Shown in pieces: positions 47,143-57,548 of a stretch of DNA of 64,000 nucleotides. The position numbers were made by a program, and so were the translations under genes. The notes under the pieces were generated by a model. It saw only the letters and a list, made by a program, of their open reading frames with translations. It was not told where the DNA came from and made no database searches. This DNA is from Candidatus Latescibacterota bacterium (lineage in GTDB: Bacteria > Latescibacterota > UBA2968). Location of the stretch: assembly GCA_022821275.1 (NCBI GenBank), contig JAJEDY010000001.1, forward strand, positions 55,350 to 119,349. The letters run 5' to 3'. Every line of letters begins with the position of its first letter. The stretch's first letter is position 1.

Positions 47143-48183
47143 TTATCCGAAAAATACTTTGGCAATATCGTAAAGCCCCATATCCACGGTACGCAACTTC
47201 GACACGGCCTCTTTCAAGTCAATTGCAACAATATTTTGCCCTCGCAGCGCCACCATCTTGCCAAAATTGCCTTCGTGTATCAGATCAATTGCCGAAATTC
47301 CAAAGCGCGTCCCCAACACCCGATCATAAGCAGAAGGACTACCTCCGCGTTGAATATGGCCCAGCACGGTTGCGCGACTTTCATATCCGGTGCGCCGCTC
47401 AATTTCATCACTCAGCAAATTGCCAATGCCCCCCAGGCGAACATGCCCAAATGCATCTCTTTCCTGGGATTGCAACACCATACTGTCATCGTCGAGCTTG
47501 GCACCTTCAGCAACGACTACAATACTAAATGTCTTGCCGCGGGCATGGCGCTTTCTGATCGTATCACATACGTCATCCATATCAAACGGGACTTCCGGGA
47601 TCAGAATCACATCCGCCCCCCCTGCAATACCGGACTCCACGGCAATCCAACCGGCATGGCGACCCATAACCTCGACAACCATCACGCGGTTGTGAGATTC
47701 AGCCGTTGTATGCAGGCGATCAATTGCCTCCATCACAATATTGATAGCCGTATCAAATCCAAAGGTCTGGTCTGTGCCATCCAGATCATTATCTATAGTT
47801 TTAGGGACGCCAACCACTTTGATGCCCTGATCTGTAAGCTGATGGGCCACACCGAGCGTATCATCGCCTCCAATGGCAATCAGCGCATCCAGACCCATTT
47901 TCTCCATCCCCGCACGCACGAGCGCACCGCCATCTGCACCATCTTGATACGGATTTGTCCGCGACGATCCCAAAATTGTGCCCCCGCGCGGCAAAATTCC
48001 CGAAACAGCGTCCAAATCCAGAGGCACTGATAGCCCCTCAAGCATCCCCCGCCATCCCTCCTGCACACCTGTCATCTCATAATCGTAAATCATAATGCCT
48101 TTGCGTACAATCGCGCGAATTACCGCATTAAGACCTGGACAATCGCCGCCACCTGTAAGTATGCCAACGCGTTTTACAGACAT
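47143..48183 (-). CDS. pfkA: 6-phosphofructokinase, with PPi-dependent-type signature residues
   Basis: [59 protein letters not shown]. Confidence 0.94.
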   Translation of the reverse strand: MSVKRVGILTGGGDCPGLNAVIRAIVRKGIMIYDYEMTGVQEGWRGMLEGLSVPLDLDAVSGILPRGGTILGSSRTNPYQDGADGGALVRAGMEKMGLDALIAIGGDDTLGVAHQLTDQGIKVVGVPKTIDNDLDGTDQTFGFDTAINIVMEAIDRLHTTAESHNRVMVVEVMGRHAGWIAVESGIAGGADVILIPEVPFDMDDVCDTIRKRHARGKTFSIVVVAEGAKLDDDSMVLQSQERDAFGHVRLGGIGNLLSDEIERRTGYESRATVLGHIQRGGSPSAYDRVLGTRFGISAIDLIHEGNFGKMVALRGQNIVAIDLKEAVSKLRTVDMGLYDIAKVFFG

Positions 48184-48346
48184 AATATCTCCTCTTGCAA
48201 AATCACTATGATGAGCATAATCGCCTGAGTCCTTTAAGATTTTCAAAGACCTGAAGTTTAAGGTATTGCTACATACCTGTCAAGCCCGTTGTATTCATCG
48301 CAGGTACGCTTACTAAAATATAAAACGCGCACCAAGCTCCCGTTTT

Positions 48347-49060
48347 TTATACATCTTGGGACAAATCATCCTCATCTAATGGAGGACAGGCAACAGCACC
48401 AACAGATACGCATTGTGCCCCCGCAGATCGCAGAGCCAGAACACATGCATTGAGCGTCGCACCCGTCGTGATAACATCGTCAATCAGAAATATATTCTGC
48501 CCCTCAATAGACGCGGACCTGCACACCTGGAATGCCCCCTGTACATTATACTCGCGTTCCAAAACCCCCAGTTGTGTCTGCGTAGGCGTTGGCCGCACTC
48601 TTTTCAACGCGTTTGTCACCACTGGCAGGCCCGATACCCGTCCTGTAGCCCGTGCAATAATCTCACTCTGATTATACCCGCGGGATCTTTTTTTTGCAGC
48701 GTGAAGAGGCACCGGGACAATTACCGTATCGGGTTCAACAAGGTCCGCAATGCGCTGCCCCAAAGCCTTGCCAAATATCTGTCCGGGCAGCGTTTTGCCC
48801 TGGTATTTGAGCGCGTGAATCAATGACCGAATACAATCATTAAATTGGTACAAAACAACTATCTGATCAAAATCGCGCTCAAAACCCACCTCGTGTCGTT
48901 CCGAATCCCAAATCTCGATATCATCCCAACACAAATCACACAGTCCAGGCGAATCCGGTAGCGATGCCTTGCAAATCATACAAGATGACGGATACACAAA
49001 ATTGAGTGCCGCCTTCCAAATTTTCCATACTATTTGCACAATCTTTCTTCTTCCCCACAT
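48347..49060 (-). CDS. ComF family protein (phosphoribosyltransferase)
   Basis: Zn-finger CMICKASLPDSPGLCDLCW; LKRVRPTPTQTQLGVLEREYNVQGAF; IFLIDDVITTGATLNACV. Confidence 0.92.
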   Translation of the reverse strand: MWGRRKIVQIVWKIWKAALNFVYPSSCMICKASLPDSPGLCDLCWDDIEIWDSERHEVGFERDFDQIVVLYQFNDCIRSLIHALKYQGKTLPGQIFGKALGQRIADLVEPDTVIVPVPLHAAKKRSRGYNQSEIIARATGRVSGLPVVTNALKRVRPTPTQTQLGVLEREYNVQGAFQVCRSASIEGQNIFLIDDVITTGATLNACVLALRSAGAQCVSVGAVACPPLDEDDLSQDV

Positions 49061-49133
49061 TTATTTTTTTTCTTAACCTAAAAAGTCCTTATCTTTTTCT
49101 TTAGCTCCCACAACTCAATCGCGGAGATGTGCC

Positions 49134-51092
49134 GTGTCTCTGGAAAATGCCCGCGCAATCGCGTTCGACCTCGACGGAACCCTCTTTGACCTGACACCCG
49201 TTGTACATGCTGCGCGCCAACGCGTTGCTACCTTTCTATTTTCAAACGGTTTTTTTGCCACCCGCGCCTACGCCCTTTGGCGCATCAATACGCTCGAACG
49301 CAAGCACGGTCCCTATTATTCATCCTCGCCCTATTATTTTGCTTTTTTCGATATCGCCAAAGCCGTCTTCAAAGACAAACCCGATCAGGTGCGTCGTTTT
49401 CTCGACAAACAAAATACCGACCCGGAAGCCGAGCCGGTCGAAGCCCTCGTAGCAGAAATGGAGCGCGTTTACAATGCCGAAGATGTAGAAGATATTCGCC
49501 CCTATCCCGATGCGTTACACACGCTTCGGGAATTGCGCCACGCGGGCTATAAACTATTTCTGGTCACACTGGGCAGGGTGCGCCGACAGCGCAACAAAAT
49601 TGATCGCCTGGGCATTGCACCCTATTTTGATCGCATCATCAACGAAGGTCCCCCAGCACATGCTTACTGGTTTTCAGAACTCATGGAAAGCCATAATCTC
49701 TCCCTCGACCAACTCATCGTCGTTGGCGACCGCACCCACGATGAAATTCGCGCGGGCAATCGCCAGGGCCTTACCACAATCTGGTTGCGACGCGGAAGAT
49801 TCTCCCGCGAAATACCCGCGATAGGCGATCGACCCGACTACGAAATCAAATACCTCGCCCAACTATCCACATTATTGCACCTCTCGCGGACCGGCAAAAC
49901 CCCCGACCGATTTAGAATTGCAGTTATCGGCGGCGGCACCGGCCTGCCCACTGTTTTGCGCGGCCTGCGTCCCTATACCAGTCATCCAACAGCCGTCGTT
50001 GCCGTAACCGACACAGGTGCCTCCTCCGGGCGTATCCGCTGGAATTTGGGGGTTCAGCCTCCCGGCGACATCCGCAATGCCCTCACTGCACTCGCCGATC
50101 CCGAACAGATATCTCAGGGGCTTTTCAACGTCTTCCAGCACCGGTTTCCCAATACCGAACAAGAATCCGGTATTTTTAAGAACGATCATATTGGCAATTT
50201 TCTCGTGGCTGCGCTCACTCAACAACTCGGTGATTTTAACGCGGCTATAAAAACCGCCAGCGACATGCTGCACGTACAGGGCACAGTATATCCTGCCAGC
50301 ACCGACAATGTCGATATTTGTGCCAAACTGACAAACGGCGAACATCGATATACCGAATGGATGGTCAGAAAAACCGGCAAGCCACCAATTGAGCGGGCGT
50401 ATCTCATCACCAACGACGCCCTATTGCGCGAACTCAATCGCAAAAACAGCGCGCTCGAGCGCGTCATAGATCCCGAAACAGGACAGGTTGAAATCCGCGT
50501 ATGCCAGGGGCGCAGAGCAAATCTGGAACAAAATCAAATCAGAGCGCCGCGCGGTGCTCTGCAAGCCATTGCAGATGCAGATATCGTCGTTATTGGACCG
50601 GGCAGCCTGTACACAAGTGTCATCACCAATCTCCTCGTACCCGACATTCAGAAAGCACTGGGCAAACGCGTTCAAGGCAAAACCATCTATGTTTGCAACA
50701 TCGTCACACAACCCGGGCAGACCGATGATTTCAGAGCCTCTGACCACCTCAAAGCCATCCTCAAACACCTTCCCGAAAATCAACTCGATGGCGTTATCGA
50801 TCACACGCTGGTGCAGGATCTCCGCATATTCCAAACATCCAAAGGAGAAGACTGGCACCCACTGCTCAAAAAATACAAAAAAGATGGCAAAGTCCTGGTT
50901 GAATGCGATTCGGAAACCCTCGACACACTCGGCGCCTGGACCCACGCAGACTTCTTAGAAGAATTTCGCCCCGATGCCATAGAGCGCGATGCAGGCGATT
51001 TTATCAGCCACGATCCGGCCAAAGTCGCCGATGCAATCTGTCGCATTTTCTGCGGTCTGAGTGTGCCCGACTACTGGGGTCTGGACGAATGA
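49134..51092 (+). CDS. Fusion of an N-terminal HAD hydrolase with a YvcK/CofD-like gluconeogenesis factor
   Basis: HAD: AIAFDLDGTLFDLTPV...VVGDRTHDEIRAGNRQGLTTIW; YvcK: IAVIGGGTGLPTVLRGLRPYTSHPTAVVAVTDTGASSGRIR...GPGSLYTSVITNLLVPDI. Confidence 0.92.
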   Translation: MSLENARAIAFDLDGTLFDLTPVVHAARQRVATFLFSNGFFATRAYALWRINTLERKHGPYYSSSPYYFAFFDIAKAVFKDKPDQVRRFLDKQNTDPEAEPVEALVAEMERVYNAEDVEDIRPYPDALHTLRELRHAGYKLFLVTLGRVRRQRNKIDRLGIAPYFDRIINEGPPAHAYWFSELMESHNLSLDQLIVVGDRTHDEIRAGNRQGLTTIWLRRGRFSREIPAIGDRPDYEIKYLAQLSTLLHLSRTGKTPDRFRIAVIGGGTGLPTVLRGLRPYTSHPTAVVAVTDTGASSGRIRWNLGVQPPGDIRNALTALADPEQISQGLFNVFQHRFPNTEQESGIFKNDHIGNFLVAALTQQLGDFNAAIKTASDMLHVQGTVYPASTDNVDICAKLTNGEHRYTEWMVRKTGKPPIERAYLITNDALLRELNRKNSALERVIDPETGQVEIRVCQGRRANLEQNQIRAPRGALQAIADADIVVIGPGSLYTSVITNLLVPDIQKALGKRVQGKTIYVCNIVTQPGQTDDFRASDHLKAILKHLPENQLDGVIDHTLVQDLRIFQTSKGEDWHPLLKKYKKDGKVLVECDSETLDTLGAWTHADFLEEFRPDAIERDAGDFISHDPAKVADAICRIFCGLSVPDYWGLDE

Positions 51093-51778
51093 CGGCAAAA
51101 ATCAGAGGTATTATTTTTGACCTCGACGACACCCTCTTTGACTGCACGGGCCAACTCACCCAACCGGCGCGCCGCAGAGCTGCCCAAATCCTCGCTTCAG
51201 CACATCTCGACCTCTCAACAGAGACCAGTTATCAACAACAGGTAACGCTTTCCCAAACACATGGGTCTTCAGAAGCCATTCGCATACTCGGCGCACAGTA
51301 CAATATCCCGGCCAACATCGTAGAACAGGCGCTCAATGCCTACAATCCCCGCAACGTGGAAGCCATTACCCCCTTCCCCGATGTAATCCCTACCCTCAAT
51401 ACCCTTGTCCAACGCGGTTATCAACTCGCCCTTGTCACCTCTGGCAATCCCGATCGTCAGCGCGAAAAAGCCCGCCTTCTCGGCTTGTGCAATTATTTTA
51501 CCGAGGCCAACAATACCCTCATTTTACTCAATGATCGAAAAAGCGGTGATAAAGGACCATCGCTTGAGCTGGCTGCAAAAGCACGATCCTTGCCCCACGC
51601 CCACATTCTATGCGTAGGCGACAAACTCACCGACGAAATCGCCACAGCCAAAACCCTGGGTATGACCACCGCACACATGCGTCATGGCCGACAAAAAAGC
51701 AGAAAGCCCCAAATCCCGGCAGAACAACCCGATATCGAAATAGACCGCATCTCTCAACTTCTATCTCTCCTGCCCTGA
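51089..51778 (+). CDS. HAD-family hydrolase
   Basis: MTAKIRGIIFDLDDTLFDCTGQL; LVTSGNPDRQREKARLLGL; CVGDKLTDEIATAKTLGM; ATGA overlap with the preceding stop. Confidence 0.9.
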   Translation: MTAKIRGIIFDLDDTLFDCTGQLTQPARRRAAQILASAHLDLSTETSYQQQVTLSQTHGSSEAIRILGAQYNIPANIVEQALNAYNPRNVEAITPFPDVIPTLNTLVQRGYQLALVTSGNPDRQREKARLLGLCNYFTEANNTLILLNDRKSGDKGPSLELAAKARSLPHAHILCVGDKLTDEIATAKTLGMTTAHMRHGRQKSRKPQIPAEQPDIEIDRISQLLSLLP

Positions 51779-52563
51779 CCCCTACAGACGCAAATTGCAT
51801 CCCCGCGTTTTATACCGAGCGTCCCGCTTGCGCTACCCCCACAAACCGCGATCTCCAGCGTATCCAAACTGCCGTAAAGCGCCAGTGCTTCTCCCTCTTT
51901 AACCTGACTATATGTCTGGCATATCCGATCAAACCGGATCTTGCCAATCGCGATCTCAAAATCCCCATCGGGATATTTTGCATCAATTTGAGACCGCGCA
52001 ATCATTGAAATCGCGTTGCCAAAATGATCGACACACGCCACCCGTCCAACGAGTGTATCGCCACGTTCTTCAACGCCCCACAAATCGCAGGAGACCGGAT
52101 CCTCAATTTCCGGTCCCATCTCGTCGCATGAGATTCCCCTGAGTAAATGCGCCCCCACCTGGGCAAATACGTCCCGTCCGTGAAACGTCGAACTCACTTG
52201 TGGGCGCATCAACGCCGCATTTTCAATCGCCACAATGCGCCGGACCTCTTCTCGCTCATAAACATGAGAAAACAGGCCGTTATCCGGCCCGACATACACA
52301 AATTGCTCTGTTTCAACGACAATACCCCGTCGATCGCTCCCCACCCCGGGATCAACCACCCCAATGTGTACGCTACCTTCTGGAAAAAAAGGACACGCGC
52401 AATACATGGCAAACGCGCCAGCAGCAATATCCTGAGGTGGCACCCGATGCGTTATATCGACAATTCGGGCCTCTGGCGCACAGGTGAACACCACACCCTT
52501 CATCGCAGCAACATAGCCATCAGAAATGCCAAAATCCGTTGTCAGCGTTAATATCCGGCTCAT
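51754..52563 (-). CDS. SAM hydroxide adenosyltransferase-type protein (DUF62 family)
   Basis: LTLTTDFGISDGYVAAMKGV; VDITHRVPPQDI; VHIGVVDPGVGSDRRGIVVE; GPDNGLFSHVYE. Confidence 0.93.
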   Translation of the reverse strand: MSRILTLTTDFGISDGYVAAMKGVVFTCAPEARIVDITHRVPPQDIAAGAFAMYCACPFFPEGSVHIGVVDPGVGSDRRGIVVETEQFVYVGPDNGLFSHVYEREEVRRIVAIENAALMRPQVSSTFHGRDVFAQVGAHLLRGISCDEMGPEIEDPVSCDLWGVEERGDTLVGRVACVDHFGNAISMIARSQIDAKYPDGDFEIAIGKIRFDRICQTYSQVKEGEALALYGSLDTLEIAVCGGSASGTLGIKRGDAICVCRGQGRRDRS

Positions 52564-52571
52564 ATCACCAC

Positions 52572-53264
52572 CTAAAAAACATTCGCCTCTTTCATACTCA
52601 AGAACCGCTCCGAACCGACGATCAGATGGTCCAGCACCTCAATTCCCATTATCTCACCGGCCTGCACCATGCGGCGCGTGAGTTCAATATCTTCCCTGCT
52701 CGGTGTTACATCACCGCTGGGATGATTATGCGCCAGAATGACACTCGCAGCAGATGACCCCACGGCTGGAGCAAACACTTCTCGCGGATGCACGAGCGAG
52801 GCGTTGAGCGAGCCAATCGACACATCCTCGCGGCAAATCACCTGATTCCGCGCATTGAGAAAAAGCGCCACAAAATATTCTTTGCGCCGATCTTTGATAT
52901 CGGTCAGAAACCCCAAAACGTCAACCGGACTCGTAATAGAAGGTTCAATCCCTATTCCCTGATTGAGACCCCGTTTTGCCAGTTCAAATCCCGCGACCAA
53001 ACCCGCGGCTTTTGCCCGCCCGATTCCCTTTATTGTCGTGAGCTTTTTCAGATCCATATCCACGAGATTATTAACAGAATACCTCTTGATTATCCCGCGC
53101 GAAATTTCCAGCACATTTCGGCCCTCGTATCCCGTTCGCAGCAAAATCGCCAGCAGTTCCTCATCGCGCAATGCCTCTGGTCCCAAACGCTCGAGCTTTT
53201 CTCGTGGCATATCCACATCCGCCACACCTGCGATACCGCCTCTATTTTTTACAAAACCATTCAT
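52572..53264 (-). CDS. radC: DNA repair protein RadC (JAB/UPF0758)
   Basis: PREKLERLGPEALRDEELLAILLRTG; VILAHNHPSGDVTPSREDIELTRRM. Confidence 0.95.
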   Translation of the reverse strand: MNGFVKNRGGIAGVADVDMPREKLERLGPEALRDEELLAILLRTGYEGRNVLEISRGIIKRYSVNNLVDMDLKKLTTIKGIGRAKAAGLVAGFELAKRGLNQGIGIEPSITSPVDVLGFLTDIKDRRKEYFVALFLNARNQVICREDVSIGSLNASLVHPREVFAPAVGSSAASVILAHNHPSGDVTPSREDIELTRRMVQAGEIMGIEVLDHLIVGSERFLSMKEANVF

Positions 53265-53460
53265 GTCCCATCTCCCCGATATTGTTTTTCACAGCATCAT
53301 GCAAATTTAGTGCCGTTGATCGGGATATTTTTCAAATTGTTTATTAACAAATACTTACATTTTGAGTGTGAAAAAAAGGAGGCAATATTTGCAACACAAT
53401 GTTCAATTTACATTCCAAAATATGAACATACTGTTCTTCTTCAAGTACCCAAAAATCTAC

Positions 53461-54270
53461 TCAATCAGCCGTGCGTTTCTGTGCAAAAAGCCATTTCATA
53501 AACACCGGTTCGGGATCACAGCGGTCGCTGCTGAGTTGGGTGCTGCCATTGTCGGCACCAGTAATCATTTTCAGGGCAACACCATGTCCATCACCCGTCC
53601 AGACCGTAAACTTCATGTTCCCACCTAATTTCTTCATCTCCCCAAAAAGTTTTTGAGCGCGGTCAAATGGACAGACCTTATCCTGATCCCCGTGGAAAGC
53701 CCATATCGGAACATCTTTAATCACTGACGCATCAATAAATTCTTCTGTCTGAGGCAACCCCGTTCCAGCCGAAGGTGCTGCCGCTGCGAAATAATGGGGA
53801 TCAATTTGTAAAAAGACATGGGTACCGTGGCCGCCCATGGAGTGCCCCAGAACGTATATTCTGTCCATATCGATGGATGGTAATGTCGCAATGATATCCT
53901 TGATCTTTTGAAGGTCTTCTGCATTCCACAAACTACTGACTTGAGGAGCGAGCACATAAGAGGGATAATCTGTTCGCCTCTGCTCGTCTGCAAGCGGTCT
54001 ATTCCAGCCACGCAATTGTTTTCGATTATCTGTCCCTCGGCCACCACCACCGTGCAATGAAACGATGACGGGGTAGCGCTTGTCCGAATCAAAATCTATG
54101 GGCTTCATCAGCCGATATGGCATCTCGTTGAAAACATGGGGTTCGTAAAGTTCAACCCATTCATTTCCCTCAGATTGTGCATCTGTTTCCGATGTGGTAA
54201 CCAGCGAACAAAGCATGGTTGTAACAACTGCATCCCAAAAATACCTCTTCAACTGTAGAGGTTGATTCAT
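53461..54270 (-). CDS. Alpha/beta hydrolase, PHB-depolymerase/feruloyl-esterase-like
   Basis: VIVSLHGGGGRGTDNRKQLRGW; VLGHSMGGHGTHVFLQ; WAFHGDQDKVCPFDRAQKLFGEM. Confidence 0.85.
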   Translation of the reverse strand: MNQPLQLKRYFWDAVVTTMLCSLVTTSETDAQSEGNEWVELYEPHVFNEMPYRLMKPIDFDSDKRYPVIVSLHGGGGRGTDNRKQLRGWNRPLADEQRRTDYPSYVLAPQVSSLWNAEDLQKIKDIIATLPSIDMDRIYVLGHSMGGHGTHVFLQIDPHYFAAAAPSAGTGLPQTEEFIDASVIKDVPIWAFHGDQDKVCPFDRAQKLFGEMKKLGGNMKFTVWTGDGHGVALKMITGADNGSTQLSSDRCDPEPVFMKWLFAQKRTAD

Positions 54271-54295
54271 GTCTTAATCCTTTCTTTTTTTATTG

Positions 54296-57200
54296 TCAGG
54301 GAGGAAACGACACCTCAATGACCATCTTATCCCCAGCGGTCAAAACCAATTCGTCTTCCAGAGTCAGAGTCACTTTAGAACCGCTAAATGAGGCGATCTT
54401 ATTCACCTCCTCCCCACCGACGGAAGCAACAACCGATTGTACCTGCCGACCTTCTGGAAATTCAAATTCAAATATCCGAACGGGCAGACGTCCCCACTCA
54501 ACACTCAATTCCATAACCTGTATTTCCACATCGCGGCGCTGCCTGAACAGGCCCCATCCTTCGGCTGCGGTAAAATAGGATGCGTGATCATCGGGTTTCC
54601 ATACAGGTGCAAAGCCAATTCGCGCTTTGGGACCTTCATAGACAAAGCCCTGGCAAGCGAGCAACAATGACCACACACTCATCGCCCGTGCATAAAATTT
54701 GCCGCATTCATCATCGCCAAACGGATTCCCACTATACCCCCACGACGCCGTATTCATCTCCGTCAACTGATCGCGCAGCCTGCCATCGTAGCGATCGTAA
54801 ACAGCCCGGGCAACCATCAGCCCCTCCCTGAGCATTCCAAACTGAACCATCGTTGCAGCAGCACCATACTCAAAACCCGTCATCGCCTCGTCGCCGTATT
54901 TCATACTGCGGAATGGCTGAGGACCTTTTGGCCAGGAAATCATCTTCATGGCCGCATCGTCATTATCGACAAATTTTCTCGGTCGCTGTGTCGTCGTCCG
55001 AAAATGATGCTTGAAATTGTACTGCAGCAAGGACCGCAGCACCGAACGGATATTTGCCCTGGGATAGTGCCCCGGCAAGTTCACCTGCGGTGCCCACCAC
55101 TCACCCAGCACCTGATCGATATGGCAACCATCCCCGTAGTCTTCATGGGCATCCTCGTCGGGGCTCTGCACATAATACGCGCCATTCCAGAGCGTCTGAT
55201 TCTGGTTTTTAGTTCCCTTTTCGCGCAACCTGCGATATCGACCAGCGGACTGCGCATCATCTTCCAATGCAGCCATCTTTTCACACGCCGCAAGAGCCGA
55301 CAGGTAAAGTGTCCCCATCCACGATGTTGACCCCGACAGTTCACCATCAAGCGTATTGTGTTGTGAGCCTGATAACAAACCATCTTCATCTGAATCCCAC
55401 CGCGCAATCACAAAATCCATCGCCCTCTGCGCACTGGGCCAATGCGCGTGCAACCACTGTTGATCTGAGCCACACTGGTACTCGCGATACGTACTCAAAA
55501 TATCGCCGAGCATGCCATCAATTGCCGGGCCTTGTGTTTCAAAATGGCGATCGCTGTGGCGAAAAGGCAATCCCCCATCTTCTCGCTGCAGAGCAAACGT
55601 CTGCTCGCGCATTCTCCGCGCGATCTCGGGAAAAAGACGCGCATGCGCTTGGGCATAATGCCACACATGACTACAATTTCCCAGACAACAACCCGAAGTT
55701 GGGGCGCAACCTTCATTGGCCCCAAAATACCCATCTTGTGCCCAAAAGCACGTCCTGGTTCTCAGCACGGCAACCTGCGAACTTATTCGATCCAGTAACC
55801 AGTGTGGGAGATTCGACGCATAAAGCGTATCGTGAAAGCGTCGCGTCTGTTGTGTCAAATCATCGAGATTAGCCTTGAGATACGCATAGACATCCAGCGC
55901 GCCAGTCCACCAATTTGAATACATATTGCCGTGTTTCACCCAGATATGTGTACCATGGTTGGTGTTGGGAAAATACCAGGTGAGAACAAAGGTAATGGTG
56001 CGTTTTTCTCCTGGCTGAAGCACAAATGGCGTAGCCAGCGCACAATTGACCGTTTCGCCTGTACCCGACGGCCCCGCTGATTCGACATATTTCAGCTCAC
56101 CATCTCGTGAAAACGCTTCGTACAAATCGCGCAAGTCAGTCCACGAAGCCGTCGCACAGGCGTTTTCCCCCTGTGCCGACAGCACCATATCCACATCCGA
56201 TGACGACACCTGCGTCATGTGAATCGAAGTTGCATCATCCTCTCGAATCACGCGGTTGACATTGCCGCCATAACCCTCATGGGGTTCATTTCCCGTGATA
56301 CCAATCGCGTTTTGTTGCGTAGCCAGAAAACTGACTTCCACAGGGGAATCACCCTCATTGCTCGTCGTCAGATTGAAAATCCCACATGGGATACTCGAAC
56401 ATTTCACATTGAGGGGAATAAGCGGATTAAAAACCTCCATTTCGACCCGAAGGGGTAAAGCGGCATCTGCGAACTCAAACCATCCAAACGGATATTCCCC
56501 TCTGAATCTCAGACGATCCATCGCGGGAAATACCCCAACATCCGAAGTCTGCAACGCCCTGACCACAGGCTCTTTTCCCCGGGATCTCGCCCACACAGCA
56601 AAAAAGCTATTGGGCACTTCAACATGTTCAAAATTGTTGAATATTTGCCATACCGACCGCTCTGCCTTACCGTTCACCTGAATCAAACCCGCGCCAATAC
56701 CCCCCACTGGCAGAGAAATCGCATCCAGATATTGTCCCTCATAGACTTTTGTCTCGCCGGGATCGAGCAAAGCGGGATCGTTTAGACGCGCTCTAAGCGC
56801 CTCCGTCGCCACCTCTTTTGCATTATCCTCTCGTAGTCTCCGGTCATGCACCATCCGTTCTCGAAGCGCCTCTCGACCAGCCGCATCAACGTGTCGCGCG
56901 ATATCCAATGGCGTCAGAGCCACATTGTATATGGCGACCTCATCTATCGCGCAATTTACAGCCCGATCTTCACCACTTTCGCTAGACGCACCAATCTGTA
57001 TCGGACGAGCCTGCGGCCGCACGCCAAACGCCAGAGAACCCATATCCAGAAAGCATTCGACGCCATCGATATAAGCGCGAAATTCCTGTCGTGGCTTACT
57101 GGTAGCTAAAAAATGATACCACTGCCCCACTTTTATCGGTCCATCAGGTGGAAAAATCAGCGTATTTGTTGTGCCATTGAGAAATCGAAGCGCCGTCAAA

Positions 57201-57535
57201 TCCCGCGTCACATGAAACGCGAATCGCGTCTGTTCGCCGTGGGATATCTGATGCGAAATAAGACAGGGTTCGTAGTCCAACTGCTCATCGGAGATAACTT
57301 GAAAAAAGAATTCCACAGATGCATCGCCCAGTGGATCTTCATCCAGATGTGGCACAATCCCCAAAGCCACATACGAACGCTCTCTACTGGCATCCGCATC
57401 CTGAGTATCCCCCACTCGCCAATAAGCCAAAAGCCCAGACTCGTTGCGAACAGTCTGCGAATAAGCCAGAGCCCCAGCTTTTAACGCAGACCCCACACCC
57501 AATCTAAAGGGCAATGAATTATTTACAGATGTCAT
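54296..57535 (-). CDS. GH116-like (beta-glucosidase 2/DUF608) enzyme with N-terminal LamG/concanavalin-like domain
   Basis: LamG-like region HFLATSKPRQEFRAYIDGVECFLDMGSL...AIDEVAIYNVALTPLDIARHV; GH116-like ISLPVGGIGAGLIQVNGKAERSVWQIFNNFEHV; TSGCCLGNCSHVWHYAQAHARLFPEIARRMREQ. Confidence 0.82.
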   Translation of the reverse strand: MTSVNNSLPFRLGVGSALKAGALAYSQTVRNESGLLAYWRVGDTQDADASRERSYVALGIVPHLDEDPLGDASVEFFFQVISDEQLDYEPCLISHQISHGEQTRFAFHVTRDLTALRFLNGTTNTLIFPPDGPIKVGQWYHFLATSKPRQEFRAYIDGVECFLDMGSLAFGVRPQARPIQIGASSESGEDRAVNCAIDEVAIYNVALTPLDIARHVDAAGREALRERMVHDRRLREDNAKEVATEALRARLNDPALLDPGETKVYEGQYLDAISLPVGGIGAGLIQVNGKAERSVWQIFNNFEHVEVPNSFFAVWARSRGKEPVVRALQTSDVGVFPAMDRLRFRGEYPFGWFEFADAALPLRVEMEVFNPLIPLNVKCSSIPCGIFNLTTSNEGDSPVEVSFLATQQNAIGITGNEPHEGYGGNVNRVIREDDATSIHMTQVSSSDVDMVLSAQGENACATASWTDLRDLYEAFSRDGELKYVESAGPSGTGETVNCALATPFVLQPGEKRTITFVLTWYFPNTNHGTHIWVKHGNMYSNWWTGALDVYAYLKANLDDLTQQTRRFHDTLYASNLPHWLLDRISSQVAVLRTRTCFWAQDGYFGANEGCAPTSGCCLGNCSHVWHYAQAHARLFPEIARRMREQTFALQREDGGLPFRHSDRHFETQGPAIDGMLGDILSTYREYQCGSDQQWLHAHWPSAQRAMDFVIARWDSDEDGLLSGSQHNTLDGELSGSTSWMGTLYLSALAACEKMAALEDDAQSAGRYRRLREKGTKNQNQTLWNGAYYVQSPDEDAHEDYGDGCHIDQVLGEWWAPQVNLPGHYPRANIRSVLRSLLQYNFKHHFRTTTQRPRKFVDNDDAAMKMISWPKGPQPFRSMKYGDEAMTGFEYGAAATMVQFGMLREGLMVARAVYDRYDGRLRDQLTEMNTASWGYSGNPFGDDECGKFYARAMSVWSLLLACQGFVYEGPKARIGFAPVWKPDDHASYFTAAEGWGLFRQRRDVEIQVMELSVEWGRLPVRIFEFEFPEGRQVQSVVASVGGEEVNKIASFSGSKVTLTLEDELVLTAGDKMVIEVSFPP

Positions 57536-57548
57536 ATCTTTTTCTCCA

